DNA of 64,000 nt from Pomacea canaliculata. Taxonomy: Eukaryota; Mollusca; Gastropoda; Architaenioglossa; Ampullariidae. The position numbers were made by a program, and so were the translations under genes. The DNA is taken from contig NC_037590.1 of NCBI RefSeq assembly GCF_003073045.1, positions 8,389,042 through 8,453,041 of the forward strand. Direction: 5' to 3'. The notes below the pieces were generated by a model, which did no database searches, was not told the origin of the DNA, and saw only the letters and a program-made list of their open reading frames with translations. Below are positions 25,936-39,563 of the stretch, piece after piece (within the stretch, counting starts at the first letter, position 1; the number at the start of each line of letters is the position of its first letter).

Positions 25936-28900
25936 ACTGAAATGGTATCACTAAATAGTGGAACCTTTAAAATGTTTTTACTTGATTCTCCCGAATATTG
26001 CTGCTGCTCTTGAACTTTACTTCCAAAGTTTTTCACTATATCATTAATTTCAAATATATAAAAAAATTGCATAACTGATATTTTTTAATATCTAGAAAAT
26101 TGTGAAATTTCGACATTTTTTTTATAGAGGCTTTTATTTTTCAAGATCGCTCATCTTTACTTGTCAGTCATCGTCATACAGCAGTGCATCAATCATGCAA
26201 CGTGGGGAGCCTTTTTTCACACTTTTAGAACCGGGTTAATAATCTTCCACTGGCTATAGTCCTAGTTTTTGGTCCTGGCTGCGCATAAACTGCCTTGAGA
26301 TTTTGAGAACCGAAACAATATTTCTTTTCTGAAAAGTTGTAAATACTGGAGACCACCGTGACTACTGAGCTATTACTATATTCATACACCAAAGAGCGGT
26401 TGCCCTGTGCTGCGAGTTACCACTCCTTTCCCGATCTGTTGCCTGAGCATTGACCAGTCTGTTCCTTCAAAGGAGAATTAAACTGGTCAACAAATTTTTA
26501 CAAGTTATGTTACTGAAATAAAATTTGTCAATTGTTAACAATTTTTATGTGCTCAACACGAATATGACAATCAAAATCTGTTCGGTGTGCTATTTAGAAC
26601 TATATTTGCTATGGAATGTATTCCGTCTTGTATGACATATGTTTGATCATGAACGTAGATCCCATACATACATGTCTTGTCAACGTTCAAGACAGACTGC
26701 TCTTCTTGTATAGAATTTGCACACTCATGCGCATATAGTATACATAGAGGCATGGTACACCCAGGAAACTTTATTTCACAAAAAGTGCACACTGACAACT
26801 TTTTTCTCTTCTTTTTTCTCCAGTCAAAATGTAATGTCTCAGTATCAATAAAAGGTCAATTCCCCTCAGTTATGGAAATTTATGGCACATGTCTTCGGTG
26901 CACTGGTATTTGTGCACAAAATGCTGAAAATAGATCTTACCTACAGATTAACTTGGAGCCATCATTAGAAAGAGGTGACAAACTGTTTGGCCAGAAAAAA
27001 ACACCAAGCCAATCATTTTCATAACAGATCACACCACAAATTTGTTTAAGGCAAGATACACTTGATGCTAATCACCTTAAAGTTTTAAAAAAAAAAAACC
27101 CAACAGAAATACCAATACAAATCTGACCCCAAGTTAGAAAGAAAGAAAAAAATGGGACAATCACAATAAACATATCCATAAATCCTGCAGCACATAGCTG
27201 TATCTTGTTTTACTGAAATTTGCAAAGATCTTTTAAAAACTGTCGATTTAATTACTGCTCAATCAAAATTATCTTCTAAGTGTGCGTACCCCAGAAATCA
27301 CAAGATCTCAGAAGTAATGATTAGTCATAACTACTTTCTGCTTTCTTTCCTTTACATGAAAATGCTACACTGTTTCCAATTCATCATGACTGGTGGCAAG
27401 ACATCATCCATGTTCTTTTGCCGGTACATTCTTCTAGTTATTAAGGGTATGCTGAAATGCAAATTGGACAGCTACCCTTAAAAGCACCTCTTCTGGGCCA
27501 ACAATCTAAAATCAAGGGGAGGGTATATGCACAAGACTCACATAAACAATATTCGACATGCTGGAAATTTTAAAATTTAATTCGCATCATTCTCACACAA
27601 GTAACTACTCAAAATATGTCAAATTTTATAAAATCACAGCACAAAATACACCAACCACACCCTGCTCCCTACAGTGTAAGACTTTTACTTGTGCTAGAAG
27701 TGCTTAACCTTTAGTCATGCGGCATCTTTGTGATTCTACTCTTTTCTCCTCTTCTCATCTCTTCTTAAGAATTTACCCAAAATATAAATGCTCAAGGTTT
27801 TGTATGATAGCCACAAAATGCATTACCCACATAACATCTATATCTTATACTGTTGTCAAATAAACCTCAACCAGACTGTTTGAAAAAAAAACTTACGATG
27901 ACCTTTCCCTATCTTATCTTCATTATATTAAAAATGTGGTTATTTCTGCTTAAAAAAACAAATGGCTTGGAACATTTAAAATATTTCAACACCCCAACAC
28001 TGTTGCAGAAAGATACATTTATGTTGGGATAAAACAAGAAGCCATCTTGCTTTAACCTTGTGGTCCCCACAAAATAAAGAGCAAAAACTAAAGGGGAAAA
28101 AAACTCAAAAACCCAAGAATGTCAAATAAAAATGTCCCTTCTTTAAGCAATTTATTTTCTTTCAAGAATGTTATGTATAGCCCACTTTATCTTTCATCAA
28201 TTTATTATTATGAAGCATTCTGTCATGAAACAGTCAACATAAGAATTTTAAGTCCACTGTAGAATCACCAAACACTTGCTGTCAAGAAATTTTGATGGGT
28301 AAAACAAAGTGAAGACTCATTTACCTATGCTTAAATGTTTTAGTTAAAAAAAAAAAAAGATGCATGTAGCAGAAAACCTCTGAAACAGGTTAAGACAAAA
28401 GTTTGCTCCAAGTTTCCAATCACAGTTGGCTTCACAATATTTCTCATTCTGTCACAATATCACTTTCAAAATTATGAAACAATTTCTCGTTCCCTGAAAG
28501 AGCCATAGATTTAGATTTACTGAGCTTCTTTTTAAAACTACCAATCTGTTTTATTTATTGCTTTTATCTTTTTTTGTTTTGAACATTTACCTGTGATTCA
28601 CTCAAATATTTTTTTTTATATCAGAAGGAAATGGAATAACATATGCATGCATTTTGCATCAAAGCAGATCTTACTATGTCTACTTTGTTGCTACTCTTAA
28701 CCCCAAGTTGATGTGTTAAAAACGAGGGGAAAGAATCCTCTCCAGAATGCCAGGAAAAGTAATCTAAATAAATCTGCTCCTTAATTCCCTAATCTCAGAT
28801 CACTGCTTTCCCTCTCTAATTGTCCACACTCATAAGCTATGAAAAAGGATAGGTTTGTGGTAAAAGAATTTGCCAGTTTTTTAAACTCTAAAGCCAGTGT

Positions 28901-31900
28901 ATCAGCCATAGGAGTGTGAGTATATGCAAAAACACCCATATGATGAACTCTGAATCCCACTCCTAAAATGCCTTAATTGCATTCCACAAAATGTCAGTTT
29001 TCTTTCCCCTTGTCTACACCACATAACTTTTTCTAGATGGTGACCCTGTGAACACCCTGTCAAACACAAAGCAGTTGCTACTATTGAGATAAGCCACTGG
29101 GGTTCATGAATAAAGGTTGGGGGGAGGGAAATGGTCTACATGCTATTTCCCGATTACTAGCATATGTAACAGTTTCATGTTAAAATGCATGCTTATAAAC
29201 ATTCTCCATTAAGTGTCTATTTAGGCAGGCTTGAACACTGCCAGAGACGAGACATATAAAACATCAGTAATTTTAAAAAGTGTTTCAAAGTTCAACATCA
29301 CATTTCTATTAAAATTTATAACACCTATGATCTAAAAACTCAATTACGACAGTTTTCCTGCTACCTAGACAACCACATCAAATGTAGAATGTTAAATATT
29401 TTCAAGTGACAATGCTTGTTTTAATGAGCGCATTTGATCAGACAGCTGGTACTTGTTGTAGACAGCTGTGTTGGTCGCCAACTACAATACTTTATTTAGT
29501 ACACAAACATGGTAATTACACTGTCTACTCTGTAATCAGAAATCTTTTTTTCCTCTTAATCTGACATTTTTTAAAAAAGGTAGAGGAAAGCATTTATTCA
29601 CAGCAAATACCACTTCCCCTGTATATCTCAATAAGAGATATCTCCATTTAAGGTGTATTTAAAAATATGACAGGATGCAAAAGGGGGTGGGGTGGAAGAT
29701 GATTAACAGATAAGCAGCATCATATACATTTTAATGTTTGTCAGGTAATGTTATGCTACAGTTAACTTCACAAAACATGAGGAATGAAGTGTCTCTACTA
29801 ATGATGGAAATATACTGATACAAACATGCATTTAAGTGAAAGAAGGGATGCTTCCCCTTTGCTAGTTCTAAGTGAATATTAGTTTAAAACAGCAAGGGAA
29901 AAAACTTCAACAGCATGCAAAAATGTGGAGAAAACAGACACAACAGACAACACTGTTTAGTACGATAAAGCCTGAACATTACAGGATACAAGCCAACAAT
30001 ATTTTACTTTTCATCAACCTAAAATAACTCACGTGTCTTATAAGTATAAGCTACACTTTAGGTTTAACCCACCACACATAAAGCATCCTGAGCTTCTCAG
30101 TAGCTTACAAATTTTGAAATAACATGCAATTTTAAAAAGACCAATCTAATGTTGTCTAAACATACTTAGGGGATGAATTTCCAGTTGAACTGATGGTGAA
30201 AAGACTGCCAGAATAGACTCGTGCCATGTGCATTGTGAAAAGATGGCACGTAACTTGTTCCCATTATAATCAAAAATATACACCACAAGTCAGTTCTGAC
30301 TGCCGGCTTTCACATGCTGCCACTCACATAACTACTGAGAAAATCATCAAGATCATTTTCTTTTACCATTGCTCCTGAACTGAAAGACTGTGGCATAAAC
30401 AGCAAACTTAGGGCACAGTCATGATAAATATTGAATAGTCAGCACTCACACTTTCTTGCCTTGCTGCTGTGCAGTATGATTGACAGAAGGCAGAACTTTT
30501 CTTTCAAAGAATAGATTGCACTAAGTCACTGTACTACAGTTTCAATTTTCAACATCTTTGATGAACATGAGCATGCTGTAAGTCAACTTTGACTGTAGAC
30601 TGAGATGTCTGCATTGATAATAATTACTGCCTGGATATGACCAGCAGTAATGAACTGCAGATGACCAAACTGTTAAATGAAAACTCAAAGAAAAAGGCTG
30701 TAAGTGTTATTGGAAATATTTTTTGTTGTTACATCTTCAAAACTTTACACAAACATATACAAAGTAATTTTCTTGCAAACACAGTTTTCCCTTTTTCTAA
30801 GGGCATCACAACATACCAGTGAGCAAATGCAAGCTGGTGTCATAGCAATATATTTCTGCACTAATGACAGAATTTGGCATTTGAGATGACAGTTCTATAG
30901 TATGTACCACATCAAATAGTTCATTTGGAAAGAAAAATAAATACAGATGACTGTTTGAAAGCACAATATCCTTTCTCTTGCATTACTTTATTGACAAAGA
31001 TCTGAATTTTAAATATATCTTTTACCATCAAAGCTCTCCCCAATGATTAATCGAGCTGAACAGTGAAAATTTTAAGGTGCCATGAGGTGTTATGGAACTT
31101 GTTTTTTCTCCATTTTTCCAAAGTTACATCAAAAACTAACAATGTAAATCAGTAAATCTTTCTCCAGCAGCCTGACATGCACTTTGTAATGGGATTCTGG
31201 ATCAACAAAATATTACTTTGTATGAGAACATATAGCTCTGGCATGTTCAAACATATGTAAATGCCTCAAGGCTAGATGTTTTGTCCAGGAAGCAAAATGG
31301 TGAACACAAATATAAAATATGCAAGGTACACACACCATAATTATTCACGCTGTGATCCGCAGTCTCATTCCATTCTTCATCCGCCAAGATCTCAATCAGA
31401 TATTTCTCACGTCAAGCAAACAAATACCTCCATTTTTCTATAAAAAAATTCTTGATGTGACCTGTCTGCCTGCAGATAGGTATTTTTAAGACAAACACAT
31501 CACCTTGCCAACCACACAATTTTCTTCGTGCCGAATGCATAGCATCCTTGTTGTTATCATGAATCAGTTGTGTTGACTCATAAATGCTTTTCGTCTAGCA
31601 TGGAACATTATCACAGAAAATGCTTTGGTCTTGATGCGTTTGAATATTTATGATGTTGTCCAACAGAGTGGGGGAACCTAGAGCCAACGAGAACACCATT
31701 TCAGGGTAGACTGGCAAGTACGAATAATGTAGTTTCAAATACGGATAACATTTCTTCAGATGTGTGAGGTCCCTTTGGCAGAATTATGTACATGTATGGT
31801 AAGGCAGCAATAGCAAATTTGCAAATAATATTTGCAGATTAGGAGCTCTCAGTTCTTGTCATCATGGCAACAACGAAATGCAGTGCTCCCCCTGTCATCC

Positions 31901-34387
31901 TTTTAGCCATCATCACAGACTTGGGTTTTTCCCCAAACAAAAATGTTCTCCATGCCCTTCAAAATACCTGGGCTGAATGGTAAGGGTACTGGAATGATTA
32001 AAACATCAAAAGTGAATGCATTCTGAGGATATTTCTTTTTTTGATGCTGACAGTAACAATCATGCAGAATGCAGATGAAGTCTCTCCACTTCTCCTCTGC
32101 ATGCTGCACAGTAATGATCCCAAGGGAACTCTTTTGAGCTTTGTATTTTCATAAAGTCCACATTTGTTTGTACAATTTTGGTGACTAGCTTTGTGTTGCC
32201 AGAAATTCATAAAAAATATAACATTTTCTGCCTGGCATGCTGGATTGTCAGAGATTCCACAGAAGACAATTAAATTCAGTCTATATGGCTGGAGTCAGAA
32301 TATCTGTTGGGCTGCAGCACTCATATTTAAAATGTCTCAATCCAACTCAACTCTGGCACTAGTAGATTGCATCTGTAAAGAAATGCCAACACCAGGTGGT
32401 GCTGAATTTGGACAAACCAAGACTTAAAACATGTCTTCATCAATTTTCAGTCTAAGAGACCTTTAAAAAAATGTAATCACAAGGCAAAGATTCTCAAAAA
32501 ACAGGTGCACAATACCTGATATAAGTGCTGGTCTACAATTTATGTAAAAGGTTTTGAAATAATCCGACCACCTGATACAAGTAATAATCATGGATAACAT
32601 CAAGTAACAACTAACCAATCAACAGAGACACTTAGCACAAAGCCGTTTACCAACAATTCCATCATCTGGATACTACACATATTTACAAAGATGTCTTTAT
32701 GTAAACCTCAATCTTTAATACCTGAAGACAAAAGATAACTAAGTAAAAATGATATTGTCTTACACCAAGGTGCCATTTATTCTCATGATCCAAAGATCTC
32801 ATGGCAGTTGTTGCTTGTGAGAAACGTGTTGTGCAGTGACTGTGAGATGTCACATCAAGTGTGAAGGTTTATGTATGAGGTGTATGCACAATTGTTCTTA
32901 TGCTGGTGCATATCAAAGAAACCGATGCAATAGTGTTCTTTCTTCTTGGCACTGATTTTGTGTGCATACATATAATAGACAATGACAGAGAGATCAAGTA
33001 TTTAATTAAGGAATTAAATGTAGAAAACCCCACTCTAAGAGAGAGGCCTTTGCTTCAAGGGATGGGGTATTTGGGTTTAAAAAGACACGAAAAGCAGTAA
33101 ACTGGCTGCTAAATTGTGTTCTGGTTCTGTTAAGAATATTTTTGCATTTTATATTTGGATTTCATTCAACAACTAACAAAGCTTTGTCTAAATATTTCCT
33201 GTGCACCTTAACGCTGATATTGTTAACCTGAACCAAATCACCCAACCTTATCCAGCATACAGCTGACAAAATATAGAAAATATAGGTTTCCAGTATGGTG
33301 GATTTAGGCAAAATCATGGAGTAAATAATTCAATCAAAATATCTGAAGTCCAGTTAAACTATTTTAGGTGAGGTCTGCTTGTTAACAACAACACAAAATA
33401 CCAAACAGAAATGTCTCAACAAAGATCTCTGCACAGAAGTTTCACAACAAAAACATTTCTTGGATCATGTTCTAAGTAAACTTCAAGTAAACATCAAACA
33501 TCATTTTCTGACATCTGTCATTAATACAAAGACACACCTCCGTGGTGAAAACATGTACCCAAGAAAAATCACATTAATGTGGACAGCAAAATTATAAACA
33601 ACATTAGATATTTAAAAGACACTATCTTGATAACATTTATTTCAGTGCCATTGTGTGGTAAATGTTTGTACTCTATAGGAAACAGAATGCAGACTAGAAC
33701 AAGATGGCCTGAGAGAAATTAGTCCGCTAGACAGGATGAACAAAAGATTAAAGGTGCCAGATTAGTTTACAGCAACCACCATAAAAAAAAAAAAAAACCT
33801 GTTGGACAAAGTGCTGCTTTCTAGACAACGCTATAAGCTATTTTTTTTATGGATGGTAGCATTCTTTTTTGCTTCAAAATACTGCTTTTGTGAAAACCAT
33901 CGACGCTCTATGTTAATCAGATGCTGCATCTCCCATGTTTGGAACTTGTCTTCACATTATTGAAAATCAAACAATTTAAGAAACAATTGATGAGACTAAT
34001 TTTTATCATGATCTTCTGCAATGAAACATGCCATTCTTCTCTCCTAACATAGCCTGAAGCAGTCTCACACAGTGTGCGTGATGTTTCATCATGTTTGGTC
34101 CTTAATCTGCACTCTGGTAAGCTTAGTGCAGTCTACTACCGTTGAAACTGTTTGTTCATGCAATGAGTCAGAGCCACATTTACAAGTTCAACATGTACTA
34201 TTTCTTCACCACTAGACAATAACAGATGACGTTATGCTTAGACATAAAAATGAGATGGGATTTGTTTTGAATCGTAAAAGCTTTTGTATCTGTTGGCTAA
34301 TTATTCCATAAATATTTCATCTTGCTATTTTTGGTTTCAAAACAGCTAAAAGATGAAGTTGGTACAAATTTCTTAAGCAAGATGTGA
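25936..34387. other. Long stretch without recognised coding sequence
   Basis: Between the MFSD3 start and the FBXO33 stop codon lie 8.4 kb of A+T-rich DNA with no exon, RNA gene or dispersed repeat recognised. The first few hundred bases should include the MFSD3 promoter. The rest lies downstream of FBXO33 on its own strand, so some of it may be a long FBXO33 3' UTR. Short open frames on both strands look random. Confidence 0.45.
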
Positions 34388-37300
34388 CTACTTTTTACGT
34401 TTCACTAAAGTAGGGGGATACTGGTCAGCAAGCAGGATGCTCATGTAGGCTTTCTCTGCATCTGCCCTACTGTTCAGGATGGCATTTGGCAGTTCTCGAT
34501 CCGAAAGGGGCCACCACTCGCGACCAAGACTGTCTGATACCTATGAAACAAATAAAGTTTATTAGTTTAAGTGGACCTGCAATTACAAACCAAAAAAGGC
34601 ACTCTGCCTTCCCTTCTCCATCCACCCACACCCACATAATTTTAAGCACAACTAGAAGAAATGTTTTGTCAATTTTGAAAGTTGAACTGGCTTAAATTAT
34701 TTATTAAATATCCAAAAATACTACTCCTTACCTGCTGACTAAAGTGTCTGACCTCCTCACCAAGAACAACAAGGGGCAAACTTCCATAGCTGCCTTCCCA
34801 ATCAGAATCAACCATGGAATGAGATATGCAGCTGACTGGTATATCAAAGTGTTCTAGATGAGGGCCCCTCAATCGTGCAATTGCAATAAGGTCACTGGAT
34901 GACATTTCTAAACCTGTTTGTTGATAAATAGAAATAATACTCCTTATTCATTTACATACACATACACATATGGAAAAAATGACGCTACACCTAACTGGCT
35001 TGGCATCTTTTGTGCTCTTCTTTGTTTCTTAACATTCCCAGTGGTGTGTACAGCTGATTTGTGCCTTTGCATGTGCAAGTTCCTCATAAGTTTAGAACTT
35101 TAATTTCCACTGTGTTTTTTGTGTCCTGCCACAGAGTATTATTATTCCTCAGCAGGGCAGGTATTATTCTGGTATTGTTACAGTCAAGTCATGACTTTTT
35201 TCAACATTGGCGCTCTATATGTTTGGAATCTAGTTTTTTTTTTTATTACCAATCGCTGCAGTAATCATCAGCATCCAGTTATTTTAAAAATAATTAACTC
35301 TGCTGTAAAAGACAACTGCTCTGGTTAAGCTGTATTTGTCTTCAGTTCTGTATTTACGATCAAAGATTTGATTCACAATGATTTTGAATCTACCTTCTAG
35401 TTATATTCAGACAATGATTTACAACAACCTGCATTCTTTGCTGGAGGATTCAGCAGACATGGAGAAACCGACTGCTGCTGCTCATAGCATGCAATCTTTC
35501 CTGCAACTGACATCTGCAATTCTAATGCTGCTTTTCTTTGATGGAATCTCCTGTTGCCGCATGACTATTCATGATGCTTTGTAAATCATCTTCCCATGAA
35601 CTACACATTTAGCTTTCCACTCAAAGTGGGAAGCTGTGCTCCATGAATTTATATATTTTTTTATATATATACATGTGTGTGTGTTAAACACACACTTGTA
35701 CAGTAGGGATATGCTCTATAAATCCTGTTATTATTAAGTATAACATGTTACAACATATTGATCTGCTTGGTGTGTATGTGAGTTGGACGGGTGGTTGTAA
35801 CACCATACAAATTATCTATATTGCTTATTTTTGATTACTCAATTACTTTTATGGTTTTTTTAATCAACATGAGGTGAAAAAAACCCAGACCTCCAACAAT
35901 GCACTATCAACTATTTACCTGAAAATTTGTTACAAAATTGCTTGAAAGAAAGGAAAAGAGATATTATACACACTTTGTAAAAGACAATAAATACACTAGG
36001 GGGAAAAAAATTACTTTGTTTACAAAAATCTGTACCAATGCACATAACTGCAGATGGCTTCTTTTCATTTGATAAAAGCAGCACTATTTTAAATCATACA
36101 AAAAGGTCCTAAAAACTTAAATAGCATCACTGATTCCCTATAATGTCCCGTTTGAAATCTGTTTTAAGTCTACTTGTTTTTCCTAGTACTTTTTTTTCCA
36201 AAACAGGTTTAAAAAATGCTGAGTTCCAACATTTAAGAAAACAGTGAATAAACTAATAAGACGTTTTCTGTAATATTTATGCTTATTCAAATGAATTATT
36301 TCAATGTAATCAATCATTTTCTAGGTAAAAATGAGTAAGCTGAATCATCCTAGAAACAATTTGCCTCAAACAGAATTTAACACAATAGCAACTGTCTCTG
36401 CTAAAGATCCCAATAACCCTTCACTTTTTGAATGAAGTTATCATCAAACAAGGTATTACTAACCTATTAGGCGAAGTGTCTTAAGTTTGGTGCACCGCCA
36501 AGCAAGCATAACAAATGGGTCTTCTGGAGCAAATGACTCATAGTAGACAGGGTTTGTTGATGACATCCCCTCCAGGATCTCTAGTGACTGGATCTCATCA
36601 CTCATGTGGTTCCCCAGAAAGAAAACAGCTGCAGCATTTACACGTGAGCAAAAATACTGTCGCAGAGCCACCAATGGCATGCAGGGCTGCAAGATGGATA
36701 GCAGTGCACCTACACCCTCATAAGAGTGCACTAATGTCAGGGTCACTTCAAGCTGGGGACATGCCTCTCGTACTTGTTGCCAGGTGGCGTTGTCAACATG
36801 GGGGTGGTCAGGCTCTACTCCATGCACATGAATTCCTAGTTTCTTCAGTGGGCTGCGTCCAGGTTTGGCAAGGCTGAGAAGCAATTCAGCTGTCACGTTG
36901 TCAAAGTCTAAGCTAAGATTCTGAAGATTGCAAAAAGGGGCCAAGTCTGTTGGGCTCAGGTCCATGATGTCATAGCTCTCCGAGTCTTCTTTGACATTAG
37001 CCAAGTGCAGGGACTGCAGAGTCCGAGAATGACGCCTTGCTAAAGTTGGAAGCAATCCAGGAGCATAGATCATTAGCTGCTCCACACATCCCATAGAGAA
37101 ATGGCAAAGGTGTCGCGCTGTGCGGATCAACTTCTCAATGCTGTTCAAGTAGCTATTAAAATTAAACAAGAAACACCCATATTAACATACAACTGCTGAA
37201 AATACAAGTGCAAAAACTACACACAGCACATAAACAGAGCACTATCAGGTAAGAAAACCTAAACATTATCTTACTAAAATAAAGCATAGTAGTCTAAATG

Positions 37301-38709
37301 CAAATCCCTTTTGCCCCCTTAAAACTTGACAAACTCTGCATTAGGTAATGACCAGACTAGTAGCCTACTGCAGATCGAGATGACTTTTAACTTGCAGCGT
37401 TTAATAAAAAATAGTCTCTTAGCCTTTTAATTGTTAAGGAAAGACTGTACTATCTCAAAAACAATTTTTATTATATTTATGAGGGTGTTATGCATACCAT
37501 AGTTACAAATGACATGGCACTGGCACTTTAAAAACATTTAAATAATCATGCTTAACTATAAAACTTTGAGTGACCATTACAACTTCGATTCCTTTAAGCT
37601 TCTGAAACCTTGCTTCCAGCTTAACTAATGTAAAATTCTAATGTCTTAGTACCTGTTCATGTGATGCTGTTGATTTCCACACATAACATTTTGTATCAAA
37701 TATTATATGAAAACTAACAGTTAATGTTGCTTTTTGCTGTTATTGGATGTGAAAGCCAAAAATGATGTACAGCAGATATGACATTAGAATTTGACATGTT
37801 GCTGGCACAGTCAAGTAGTCAATTCTTAAGCAGGAAAGCACTAAAAATTCTAACCTACTTTTTTTTTGTAAAACACGACTGAAAGAGATGCCTTTTTTTT
37901 AAAAAAAGATATGGTTCACGATTTATTTAATGACACGTCATTACTTATCCACGCTGCAGTCAGCACCTTCAACAGTTATTTTACTGACATATTGAATGAT
38001 TATATCCTTTCGAAGAATGCACGAATTAGTTGGCACTACGCCAGCTGGCAAACCACTTGCCAATGCACATTCATGCGAAATACAGAAATGGCGATAACTG
38101 TATGTTCTATATAATAATTTCAAACACCGTCTACACACAACGCAACTAATAATGCAAGACTTCTAATTTGTTGAAATAGCGAAGGTATGCGTCTGCAGCC
38201 ACATCACTGCATTGATGGTAAACAAACAAGTGACCCAAATCTTGCTTGAAAACGAGGCTATAGATGTAAACAGGGCCTCGCGGATCAGATGGTAGACAAC
38301 AACTACGCAAAATGAAACTTGCTTACCTGTCAATAATATAGAACTCATTATCTGGCCAGTCGATGTGACAACTTGACGGCTGCAGCGAAAAGCTCTCAAG
38401 ATTTTTGTTTTCTGACAAAATATGAAGAATTCGCAGGCATTCCCTTACTTCGGTGATGCTACGCGAGTTGAATTTGACGACTGCTTGTTTCACGAAACGA
38501 CCACATCTGTTTGCAAGGAAGTTGCTCCGAAGCCGCTCTCCACAGTTGAGCTCAAGCGTAACATCGGACCACAGTGATGGGTGGAAGAGACAAGCCCTCC
38601 ATCGCCGACAAACGACTGAAGCTGCAAGTCTATCTTCCTGTGGCAGATAACTGTAAATTTCGACGATTAGCACACTGGGCAACACAGCCCAGTCGCCAAC
38701 ATCTGCCAT
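34388..38709 (-). CDS. FBXO33: FBXO33, F-box only protein 33
   Basis: Four minus-strand exons (38709-38327, 37152-36464, 34907-34732, 34540-34388) join in phase to 466 residues; human FBXO33 is about 555. The N-terminal F-box reads LPSVLIVEIYSYLPQEDRLAAS with WRACLFHPSLW, and binds SKP1 so that the protein can present substrates to an SCF ubiquitin ligase. Leucine-rich stretches follow (NLQNLSLDFDNVTAELL). The conserved C-terminal signature includes EDPFVMLAWRCTKLKTL, DLIAIARLRGPHLEHFDI and LGREWWPL. The start ATG at 38709 (GAAATGGCAG) has a good context. The frame is open further upstream but without another ATG. Confidence 0.93.
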
Positions 38710-39563
38710 TTCTTCATTTCTGACGTATGTAATCACGTGATCCGCCTTTTGCGTTCAGTAAAAAGTCATGTGACGAGAGTGTTGCAGTTAAAAAATAAAT
38801 CTTTTGGCTGCTCGTAATGACAGTAATAATATGCCTGTCACACTAGACTGTTTCCCGATGTATTTTTGTATCCTTTAATTTCTAAAGAATATTTCACATA
38901 CTTAGTCGGATAAAGCGTATTAGTGTTACAACCATCAAATATAGAAGGGAGGCCACTCTTTTAAAACTGTTCATTTGTTCTTTCCAATCACTTCCCTTTG
39001 ACTGCATATCCCGCGTCAATGGGTCGCTCGCTTGCTCGCAAGCAAGTCTAAAAATAGCTTGCTTACTCCCTTGCACGATTGGCCAAGCAAGCCTACAAGC
39101 GCCCTCGCTCGATAAAGAGACGAGACAGGCAAGGCAACTCTTTTAGCTTGGCTGCCATGTTGTTTGCATTCCGATCTCAGAAAGAAATAATACGCTTGGA
39201 CATGAACCCAAACAAAAAGCTTTATCCGTGTGTGACACATCGAGGTTTGATCATCGCAGCTGCGATTTTCTGTATTTCGAGCTGAACGATTTTTTTTTAA
39301 AGAAAAAGGTAGGTCAGTGCTACGATTTGGGTAGCTGTTTAGATGTTATCTTGGCACCGTGTAGTGTGTACACCTGTAACTACCTTTTGAACCTGTCTGT
39401 ATCCCTGGACACTGTTTTATTATTGCACGATTCGCACCACGTGTTGTTTCACATCTCATATCGCCGCCTAGCATGTAGTCAATCAAAAGGTCAGTTACCG
39501 TTAAATTAATAATTAGATGAATGCATAGTCGCCACCTTAAAAGAATTTGTGGCAACTGTGTTG
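38710..39563. promoter_or_regulatory. Divergent promoter region between FBXO33 and the DUF3987-like gene
   Basis: This is the gap between two genes that face away from each other. A CACGTG E-box lies at 38734-38739, close to the FBXO33 start, and an inverted CCAAT (GATTGGCC) lies near 39080. A possible untranslated first exon for the rightward gene ends at a donor near 39308 (AAAAAG|GTAGGT). A string of GCTTGCTCGCAAGCAAG-like palindromic repeats occupies about 39020-39100. There is no obvious TATA box. Confidence 0.45.

Noticed and set aside
35070-35600. Possible LINE tail in an FBXO33 intron (IGALYVWN-like wording)
   Set aside because: Only one short word resembles the FGPxLWN motif and the rest does not follow the expected order.
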